NCBI GenBank assembly: GCA_963525745.1
Contig: CAURMH010000031.1
Location: 1-19,006, forward strand
Source: CAURMH01 sp963525745
GTDB taxonomy: Bacteria; Pseudomonadota; Gammaproteobacteria; Enterobacterales; Pasteurellaceae
DNA length: 19,006 bases
Reading direction: 5' to 3'
The notes beneath the pieces were generated by a model. It was not told the origin of the DNA and searched no databases. It worked only from the letters and a program-made list of their open reading frames with translations. Position numbers and translations under genes: made by a program. This document shows positions 14,471-19,006 of this stretch, in pieces. Numbering within the stretch: the stretch's first letter is position 1; each line of letters starts with the position of its first letter.

Positions 14471-15361
14471 TTATTTTTTTCTTTTTGCTCTAGGATGCGC
14501 CTGGTCATAAACATTCGCTAAGTGTTGAAAATCTAAGTGAGTATAAATCTGTGTCGTAGATAAATGACGATGTCCTAATAGCTCCTGCACGGCTCGTAAA
14601 TCCGAAGTGGCTTCCAGCATATGTGTTGCAAAGGAGTGGCGTAATTTATGCGGATTAAGATGACTGTTCAAACCTTGTCGTCTTCCCCATGTTTCAACTC
14701 TTTTTTGAATCGCACGATGCGAAAGTCGATTTCCAAGCTGACTGACAAATAATGCTTCATCTTTTGGATTAAATAATGACCGCACTTTCAGCCATTGCTG
14801 AATTGCCTGAGAAGCATAGCGTCCAAAAGGGAGTAACCTTTCTTTATTCCCTTTACCCACTACGCGAACTTCGCGTGCCCGGATATTAATATTATTTAAA
14901 TTTAACCCCTGCAATTCCGACAGCCGCAGGCCTGAGCTGTACATAAGTTCTAAGATTGCTTTATCACGGAGATCAATAGGAGATTTACTATCATCGGCTA
15001 AAAGTTGCTGAATTTGCTCATTATCAATATTTTTGGGTAAATGTTTTCCTTGTTTCGGCACTGAGATGCCGGAAGCCGGATTAATGTTTAACTCTCCTTG
15101 CCGATTTAAATAGGAAAAAAATTGGCGTAATGCCGATAAACGGAGCGCTAGGCTTTTTTCATGTAAACCCTGTTTTCTGCTTTTCGCTAACATAAATTGA
15201 ACCGCGCTAGGGGTTACTTGGCCCCAATCCGTAATACCATTCGCATTAAAAATTTGTACAATTTGATTGAGTTGACGCTGATAATTGCTGAGCGTATGCA
15301 CACTTAAGCGGCGTTCAATGCGCAAATGATCCCAGTAGCGTTGAAGAACAGGCTGCATCAT
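14471..15361 (-). CDS. xerC: XerC, site-specific tyrosine recombinase
   Basis: Acts with XerD at dif to resolve chromosome dimers. The product is 296 residues. The N-terminal SAM-like DNA-binding domain (about 1-100) contains RRLSVHTLSNYQRQL and LRLSALRQFFSYL. The catalytic domain has all conserved residues: Arg146 in SSGLRLSEL, Lys170 in VVGKGNKERLLP, His238 and Arg241 in HKLRHSFATH, His264 in ELLGHRHLSTTQIY, and the nucleophile Tyr273. The start ATG overlaps the TGA of the upstream acetyltransferase gene (ATGATG), so translation is coupled. An uptake signal at 14779 encodes KVRS. Full length and intact; a chromosomal housekeeping copy, not a phage integrase, by its motif set and lack of phage neighbours. 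Confidence 0.96.
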   Translation of the reverse strand: MMQPVLQRYWDHLRIERRLSVHTLSNYQRQLNQIVQIFNANGITDWGQVTPSAVQFMLAKSRKQGLHEKSLALRLSALRQFFSYLNRQGELNINPASGISVPKQGKHLPKNIDNEQIQQLLADDSKSPIDLRDKAILELMYSSGLRLSELQGLNLNNINIRAREVRVVGKGNKERLLPFGRYASQAIQQWLKVRSLFNPKDEALFVSQLGNRLSHRAIQKRVETWGRRQGLNSHLNPHKLRHSFATHMLEATSDLRAVQELLGHRHLSTTQIYTHLDFQHLANVYDQAHPRAKRKK

Positions 15362-15792
15362 AGGCTCAATTCAAAAATGCTTTTCTTTGGGTTTAACTTA
15401 AACCCCTCAGATTCTAAAATATCTCGCTGCGATTGAGGTAATTCAGCGGTGAGACGGGTCGATTGTGTATAGCGCACAAATTCTTTGGCTTTTGTGATTA
15501 AATGACGATAGATTTCTTGCTGATCAGGCACTTTGGGGACAAAAATATCAGTTAATTGCCAATAGCGTTCTAGCTGAAGCGTTGCAAGACGCGGAAAGAG
15601 CTGCACGAATCCGATTGCCTGACCATTATCATCCAGTGCAATAAAAAACATACTTTCATTAAAACGGATTCGATTGGTTAAAAAAGTTAATGTCCTCTCA
15701 GGATTTTCTTGCATCCCATTATTTAAACGATATTCCTCAAATAATGGCAAAAGTGCTTGAATATTCCATTGTTCTGCTTTGAAAACTTTCAT
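15358..15792 (-). CDS. GNAT-family acetyltransferase, upstream partner of xerC
   Basis: The product is 144 residues with a GNAT layout: an N-terminal strand-helix (MKVFKAEQWNIQALLPLFEEYR), MFFIALDDNGQAIGFVQLFP as strands 2-4, WQLTDIFVPKV as the strand before the acetyl-CoA loop, and a C-terminal ESEGFKLNPKKSIFEL. The usual Q/RxxGxG/A pyrophosphate loop is replaced by PDQQEIYRHLI, so acetyl-CoA binding is weakly supported. H. influenzae has a similar small gene next to xerC, as I recall. Its stop TGA overlaps the xerC start. Substrate unknown. Confidence 0.8.
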   Translation of the reverse strand: MKVFKAEQWNIQALLPLFEEYRLNNGMQENPERTLTFLTNRIRFNESMFFIALDDNGQAIGFVQLFPRLATLQLERYWQLTDIFVPKVPDQQEIYRHLITKAKEFVRYTQSTRLTAELPQSQRDILESEGFKLNPKKSIFELSL

Positions 15793-15882
15793 ATTTAATT
15801 TCAGCGTAGTTATTTTTATAAACTTTACTTGGTAAATTGTAGCTTTTTAAGACAAAATAATCATCTTCTTAATTAAAATTTT

Positions 15883-16098
15883 GGGGCTGTACTAGATAAC
15901 TATACTAAATTCCCCTTAACCAATTGTTTTAAAATAGAAATTTGAGATTTTATTTCATTGTGATTAAATGCCCATTTACATTCCTTCAAATACAGCTCTA
16001 AATGCGCTTTAGGAATGTCGTTAAACTTGCGTAAATGGCGTTTTGCCTGATTTTAAAAATTCTCAATTCCGTTTATGTGGTTATGATTTTCAGCAAAT
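15883..16098 (-). mobile_element. IS1016-type (IS1595 family) remnant, C-terminal part
   Basis: On the minus strand, 66 codons from 16097 to the TAG at 15900-15902 match the end of IS1016-like DDE transposases: NHINGIENF, NQAKRHLRKFN, LYLKECKWAFN and a closing ILKQLVKGNLV. The tryptophan of the conserved FWNQAKR is replaced by a stop, TAA at 16053-16055. GGGGCTGTACTAGATAAC (15883-15900) looks like the terminal inverted repeat on this side. The rest of the element, including the first catalytic Asp residues and the other end, is missing; its place is taken by a RAYT gene fragment. No movement is possible from this copy. Confidence 0.75.
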
Positions 16099-16099
16099 A

Positions 16100-16192
16100 T
16101 AACCTTTTCAAAATAAACTTCCTTGATAAAGACATCAATTCAAAAGGCCATAGCAAAACTAACAAAATAAAATTCTACAATTAAAAACTCAT
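16100..16192 (-). pseudogene. Decayed 5' fragment of a RAYT transposase gene
   Basis: Bases 16100-16171 match 16847-16918, inside the intact RAYT gene, at 66 of 72 positions. Read on the minus strand this gives FYFVSFAMAF-stop-IDVFIKEVYFEKV, against YFVSFATVFWIDVFIREIYFEKV in the intact protein; the stop is TGA where the intact gene has TGG. An ATGAGT at 16187-16192 matches the intact start, with about 12 bases lost in between. The fragment covers only the first 40 or so codons, before the HxH motif. It runs in the same frame directly into the IS1016-type remnant. Confidence 0.75.
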
Positions 16193-16258
16193 CTTGGAAT
16201 TCAGATCATAAAACAAAATTTATTTCTATTAAGAAGAATAGTATAAATTTGATCTACC

Positions 16259-16330
16259 GCTGGCGGCGTCTCCCGACGCGTGCCCAAAATTCAGAGCACA
16301 AAAAACACACGTCAGGAGACGCCGCTATCG
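16259..16330. repeat. REP-like pair A(+)/B(-), 20-bp inverted repeat
   Basis: GCGGCGTCTCCCGACGCGTG (16263-16282) is matched at 18 of 20 positions by the reverse complement of 16306-16325, with only C/T differences, across a 23-base spacer. Each arm is itself one REP-like unit of the form TRGCG-CTCC-CGTG, seen again as elements C, D and E around the RAYT gene. The pair lies 75 bases downstream of the RAYT stop. Confidence 0.7.
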
Positions 16331-16356
16331 TGGAGACAGAGAGGAATAGGAAAAAA

Positions 16357-16384
16357 GGCACACGTTAGGAAGCGTGCGCCAGCG
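16357..16384 (-). repeat. REP-like element C
   Basis: On the minus strand GCTGGCGCACGCTTCCTAAC followed by GTGTGCC folds as GGCGCACG / CGTGTGCC with one mismatch. Bases 16350-16381 are identical over 32 bases to 17139-17170 on the other side of the RAYT gene, forming a flanking direct repeat. Confidence 0.75.
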
Positions 16385-16403
16385 TGGATTTTTGACCGCA
16401 CTT

Positions 16404-16955
16404 TTAGCATAGAACATCAATATCTAAAACAGGATCAACTGCCTGCCAATAATTTTTCGCACTGCTATATTTCCAATCCTGAGGCTCAGACACAAACCCG
16501 CTCACCACCGGATTTTGATGAATGTACTCTAGCTTCTCGTCAAAAAATTTATCGGAATGAATTTCAATGGGTTGGTTATGGTGTTGCCAGAATTGGTATT
16601 GAGTAACTTTAGAACTACGTTTCCTTGCTCGTTCAAACATCCAAAGTAGCCATTCCTTACGACTTTCTTGTTGGTTATCTTCGATTAATCGAATTAATGA
16701 AGTCGCAGTAAAATGCTTTAAGTCTCGAATCAGTTCTGCGGGATCAGACTGTTCAGCTTTAAAGAGTAAATGAATATGGCTCGGCATAATGCAATAACCA
16801 TAAATTTTCATCCCTCTATTCTTTCGACAATATTCCAATGCCTCTGTAACCTTTTCAAAATAAATTTCCCTGATAAAGACATCAATCCAAAAAACCGTAG
16901 CAAAACTAACAAAATAAATACCTTCAGGATTATAGAATTTATATTTTCTACTCAT
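16404..16955 (-). CDS. REP-associated tyrosine transposase (RAYT, Y1/HUH family)
   Basis: A single-domain HUH nuclease related to IS200/IS605 TnpA that cuts single-stranded DNA at REP palindromes. Started at ATG 16955 (MSRKYKFYNPEGIYFVSFAT), the usual RAYT opening and the same ATGAGT seen in the broken copy; the frame extends four codons to ATG 16967. Neither start has a good ribosome site. Counting from 16967, the metal-binding HxH is His64/His66 in YCIMPSHIHLLF, and the likely nucleophile is Tyr148 in EKLEYIHQNPV. FWQHHNQPIEI and DWKYSSAKNY are further conserved RAYT blocks. Length (183-187) is normal and no disruption is visible. Five REP-like elements flank it. An uptake signal (16395-16403) abuts the stop. 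Confidence 0.92.
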   Translation of the reverse strand: MSRKYKFYNPEGIYFVSFATVFWIDVFIREIYFEKVTEALEYCRKNRGMKIYGYCIMPSHIHLLFKAEQSDPAELIRDLKHFTATSLIRLIEDNQQESRKEWLLWMFERARKRSSKVTQYQFWQHHNQPIEIHSDKFFDEKLEYIHQNPVVSGFVSEPQDWKYSSAKNYWQAVDPVLDIDVLC

Positions 16956-17094
16956 TCGCGTAATCATCTAAAAATAATAAAATCCTGAAACTATATAAAT
17001 TTTATTTTAAAACCTATAAAGACCTCCTATTTTCTCGATCTAACTCACAAAAGTGCAATCCAATCACTTAAAAAACTAAACGAATCATCAAATT

Positions 17095-17173
17095 GATAGC
17101 GCACGCTTCACAGCGTGTGCTTGTCACTAAGTAGAAAAGAAAAAAGGCACACGTTAGGAAGCGTGCGCCATCA
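17095..17173. repeat. REP-like pair D(+)/E(-) upstream of the RAYT gene
   Basis: D (17095-17120) reads GATAGCGCACGCTTCACAGC then GTGTGC and folds as AGCGCACGCT/AGCGTGTGCT with one wobble. E (17146-17173, minus strand) reads GATGGCGCACGCTTCCTAAC then GTGTGCC. D and E face each other across about 25 bases, a BIME-like arrangement. E shares a 32-base identity with element C. Confidence 0.75.
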
Positions 17174-17255
17174 TGGGGGTATTCACTGACTTCCCAGATA
17201 CTGGCGTTGAGTTTTTGAAAAAACAAAAATAATGCGTAAGTAAAGTAATAAAAAG

Positions 17256-17288
17256 AGCGGTCAAATTTCGTTGTGATTTTTGACCGCT
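17256..17288 (-). terminator. Hairpin from degenerate uptake-signal arms
   Basis: AGCGGTCAAA (17256-17265) pairs perfectly with TTTGACCGCT (17279-17288) around a 13-base loop. The plus side ends in TTTTTAG and the minus side in CTTTTTATT, so it is a fair bidirectional terminator. It would end minus-strand transcripts from the 17455-18558 gene before they reach the REP/RAYT module. Confidence 0.6.
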
Positions 17289-17308
17289 TTTTAGTGTTTA
17301 TAAATATT

Positions 17309-17381
17309 CTAGAATAAAGTCTCCATCAACTTAATATTCTCTGGTATTAAGTTTAAACGCCTTCAAAAAATCAATTATCAT
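17309..17381 (-). pseudogene. Decayed C-terminal fragment of a paralogue of the next gene
   Basis: On the minus strand from 17381, MIIDFLKAFKL continues after one extra base (17348) as IPENIKLMETLF and a TAG. This parallels LSFSKCLSLTSDDIKFMEKDF near the end of the intact membrane protein, with about 8 identities in 21 positions and the same spacing. It looks like the last piece of a second, diverged copy. The rest of 17382-17454 shows no clear match. The match is short, so confidence is limited. Confidence 0.4.
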
Positions 17382-17454
17382 AAAATATCAGTAGTCCTTC
17401 GTTTTTACTGCCTTTAAATTTTTTACTATCATTGGACTTTTCCTATTTCCATAA

Positions 17455-18558
17455 CTATTTTTGTGCCATCATGGCAGTGACTTTATTGTCATTAAGAAAA
17501 TCCTTTTCCATAAATTTAATATCATCAGATGTTAAGCTTAAACATTTAGAAAAACTCAATTTTTTATTTTTAGGTTTCTGTTCATCCATCTGCTCAAAAT
17601 CATGAGGGCAGATTACCCTAACACTTCCAATATTAAAAATAAGATATCCCTTAATATAATAACTATCACCATCGTCAATACTTTTATTATATTTAATAAG
17701 ATAATCTTCCGTAACAAAATCTAGAAGCCCTCTATTTTTTATCAAATACCATCCACTTTGTGATTGATATTGAGCCATACCAGATGGCTTCAATATCAAT
17801 CTTTGAAGCTTAAAACTATCACCACTTATAAACAAGATAAGACAAACAAATACAATCCTATACATTAATTTACAATTAAAATCATATTCCTCATCACAAT
17901 AACAAAAAGAAACTAAATTATTAATAATAAGAAAAAACAAATATAAAATAACAAATGAAAACAACTCATAATCTGTACTCAAAGCCTCAGAATATAGAAC
18001 AAATGAAAAGAAGAAGAAAGAAATTGGAATTAATGATATTACAGTAATATATAGGTAATCCTTTTTATCCACATTGTTAGAAAAAAGAGAAAAAGAAATA
18101 ACCAAAAGACACAAAAAGAACATCCAGAAAATAGTAATCAGGAACTTAGAGCTGTCATCATAATGAGCAAAGCTATATATAAATAATATATTTAAAAATA
18201 GTAAAAATACCATTGATTGATTTATTGAATACAGCAGCTCATTACCCTTATACTGGAGCTTATTGCTCTTACGAAGAGCATTCCCATGCAACAAAAGGTC
18301 AACACAAAAAAATGGTAAAGTTACATAAGATATAAAAATTAAAAAGAATAAAAATATAAAAGCAATTCCATATATAGATACATCGATCTGCAGAAGCAAA
18401 TCAAACTTTGATATATTAATCAAATAAAAAAATATAAATAAAAAACCAAATATAGATGATACCAAGCTAAATTTTGGAAACACCCTGAATAAAAAACCTA
18501 TAAAATCCATAATATGATTTTTCATGTTATTAATCACAATCAACATACAATCCATCAT
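17455..18558 (-). CDS. Unrecognised multi-span membrane protein with C-terminal domain
   Basis: The product is 367 residues from ATG 18558; ATG 18525 (MKNHIMDFIGFLF) is an alternative, and neither has a clear ribosome site. I do not recognise a named family. About seven hydrophobic segments rich in Phe, Leu and Ile fill residues 15-260 (for example IYGIAFIFLFFLIFISYVTL, SMVFLLFLNILFIYSFA, YRIVFVCLILFISG). A soluble tail of about 115 residues follows, starting FKLQRLILKPSGMAQYQSQS and containing GWYLIKNRGLLDF, VRVICPHDFEQMDE and KCLSLTSDDIKFM. If there are seven spans and the N-terminus is inside, the tail is periplasmic and its two cysteines could pair. The gene is much more AT-rich than its neighbours and lacks uptake signals, which suggests recent acquisition. 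A decayed C-terminal piece of a relative lies downstream. Confidence 0.75.
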   Translation of the reverse strand: MMDCMLIVINNMKNHIMDFIGFLFRVFPKFSLVSSIFGFLFIFFYLINISKFDLLLQIDVSIYGIAFIFLFFLIFISYVTLPFFCVDLLLHGNALRKSNKLQYKGNELLYSINQSMVFLLFLNILFIYSFAHYDDSSKFLITIFWMFFLCLLVISFSLFSNNVDKKDYLYITVISLIPISFFFFSFVLYSEALSTDYELFSFVILYLFFLIINNLVSFCYCDEEYDFNCKLMYRIVFVCLILFISGDSFKLQRLILKPSGMAQYQSQSGWYLIKNRGLLDFVTEDYLIKYNKSIDDGDSYYIKGYLIFNIGSVRVICPHDFEQMDEQKPKNKKLSFSKCLSLTSDDIKFMEKDFLNDNKVTAMMAQK

Positions 18559-18593
18559 TATTAATTAAGTTATTATTTTTTAATAACAAAAAA

Positions 18594-18616
18594 GCTTGCT
18601 GTTTATCCCAGCAAGC
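18594..18616 (-). terminator. Terminator of the YkgB/DUF417 gene
   Basis: GCTTGCTG (18594-18601) pairs perfectly with CAGCAAGC (18609-18616) around a 7-base loop. On the minus strand the stem is followed by TTTTTTGTTATT. It lies 16 bases after the stop codon and separates that gene from the membrane-protein gene downstream. Confidence 0.88.
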
Positions 18617-18632
18617 CTTTTAAATAAACTAA

Positions 18633-19006
18633 TTAAGCAAATTGTTTTTTATTCTCTAAATAGCGTTTCGCACATTCTGCTGCAGCAACTAAGCCACCTG
18701 CCATCATAATAATATCTTTAATCACGAGTCGACCAGCACCTGAGAGATATGGGAAGCCATAATTAGGTGTTGGGAAGTCTCCACCTAAATTCGGCACCCA
18801 GGTTTCTGGGGTAAATATCAGGAATGACAGCGTGACTATCGACATACCAAAGGTGAGTAAGCCTCCGAATAAACCTAATGTTGGAGACCAAATCCCCGCT
18901 AATACTAAAATACCAATTGTCACAATGATTGCGCCAATAATATAAGAAGCAGTATAGGTGCCATTGGCTTTATGCCACTCGATATTTTTTGCGACCATTT
19001 TGCCTT
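18633..19006 (-). CDS. YkgB / DUF417-family membrane protein, N-terminus outside window
   Basis: The minus-strand frame is open to the window end and stops at 18633. The ATG at 18998 is probably internal, because full-length members are about 180-200 residues and the match to E. coli YkgB begins about two fifths of the way into that protein. Signatures are ANGTYTASYIIGAIIVTIGI, the conserved TLSFLIFTPETWVP and GFPYLSGAGRLVIKDIIMM, with three membrane spans left of the expected four. Members of this DoxX-like group sit in the inner membrane; their role is unsettled, with links to chlorine and oxidant stress in E. coli (RclC). Between WVPNL and GFPYL there is a short insertion compared with YkgB. 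Strong terminator downstream. Confidence 0.88.
   Translation of the reverse strand, partial: GKMVAKNIEWHKANGTYTASYIIGAIIVTIGILVLAGIWSPTLGLFGGLLTFGMSIVTLSFLIFTPETWVPNLGGDFPTPNYGFPYLSGAGRLVIKDIIMMAGGLVAAAECAKRYLENKKQFA

Larger units (their letters stand above)
1623..16403. repeat. DNA uptake signal sequences (Hin-type USS), scattered set
   Basis: AAGTGCGGT is present on the plus strand at 1623, 5241, 7853, 11419 and 12916. Its complement ACCGCACTT is at 1818, 3327, 5218, 7896, 10455, 10934, 12089, 13544, 14779 and 16395. Most carry the extended GACCGCACTTT form. In Haemophilus-type Pasteurellaceae this motif marks DNA for natural transformation. Coding copies read as KVRS or SAV in dnaE, xerC and pepD. 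Pairs at 5218/5241, 7853/7896 and 1623/1818 are inverted. The degenerate form AGCGGTCA at 6793 and 17257 was not counted. None was seen in the AT-rich region from 17300 to the end. Confidence 0.9.

Noticed and set aside
14471..15361. XerC-like gene as a phage or island integrase
   Set aside because: Motifs, length and the coupling to a small upstream gene fit chromosomal XerC; there is no tRNA, att repeat or phage gene nearby.
309..16192. TGA read as tryptophan (TGG to TGA in the EVE-like gene and the RAYT fragment)
   Set aside because: Intact genes here use TGA as stop (GNAT, pepD), the same pseudogenes also carry TAA stops or deletions, and Pasteurellaceae do not recode TGA. Ordinary decay explains it.
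16259..17173. Possible CRISPR array from repeated palindromes
   Set aside because: Units are in both orientations, unevenly spaced, few in number and separated by a transposase gene; no regular spacers are present.
1..19006. tRNA or rRNA genes
   Set aside because: No cloverleaf or rRNA-like segment was recognised by eye on either strand; a covariance-model search was not possible here.

Overview
The window looks like a chromosomal segment of a Pasteurellaceae bacterium (Haemophilus / Aggregatibacter / Pasteurella / Basfia type). The main evidence is at least 15 copies of the 9-base DNA uptake signal AAGTGCGGT or its complement. They lie both inside genes and as inverted pairs between genes. 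The block tonB-exbD-exbB / bcp / dapA-bamC also has the order I recall from Haemophilus influenzae. Genus cannot be fixed from sequence alone.

Layout. 1-181: 3' end of a macro-domain (ADP-ribose hydrolase) gene. 205-1553: a decayed EVE-like (McrB N-terminal-like) gene, abutting an intact gene for an unrecognised exported protein, with two DNA dyads upstream. 1622-1827: a 176-bp IS3-family remnant inside a pair of inverted uptake signals. 1921-5187: an exbB-exbD-tonB operon (minus strand) with a Fur-like site, followed by an MdtD-like MFS transporter. 5215-7904: bcp, divergent from dapA and bamC. 7918-13691: dnaE, gpt and divergent pepD. 13744-15792: GNAT acetyltransferase, xerC and a nitroreductase, all minus strand. 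15883-17381: an accessory patch with an IS1016-type remnant joined in frame to a fragment of a REP-associated tyrosine transposase (RAYT), an intact RAYT gene, and five REP-like palindromic elements around it. 17309-18558: an AT-rich multi-membrane-span protein of unknown function and a decayed fragment resembling its C-terminus. 18594-19006: a terminator and the C-terminal part of a YkgB/DUF417 membrane protein.

How the genes work together. ExbB, ExbD and TonB form the inner-membrane motor for iron and haem uptake. DapA makes the lysine/peptidoglycan precursor and BamC is part of outer-membrane protein assembly. DnaE and XerC serve replication and chromosome resolution. Gpt and PepD salvage purines and dipeptides. 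The two flanks and the 15.9-18.6 kb patch are accessory and show decay. The most interesting structure is the RAYT gene with its own REP elements, next to a broken RAYT copy.
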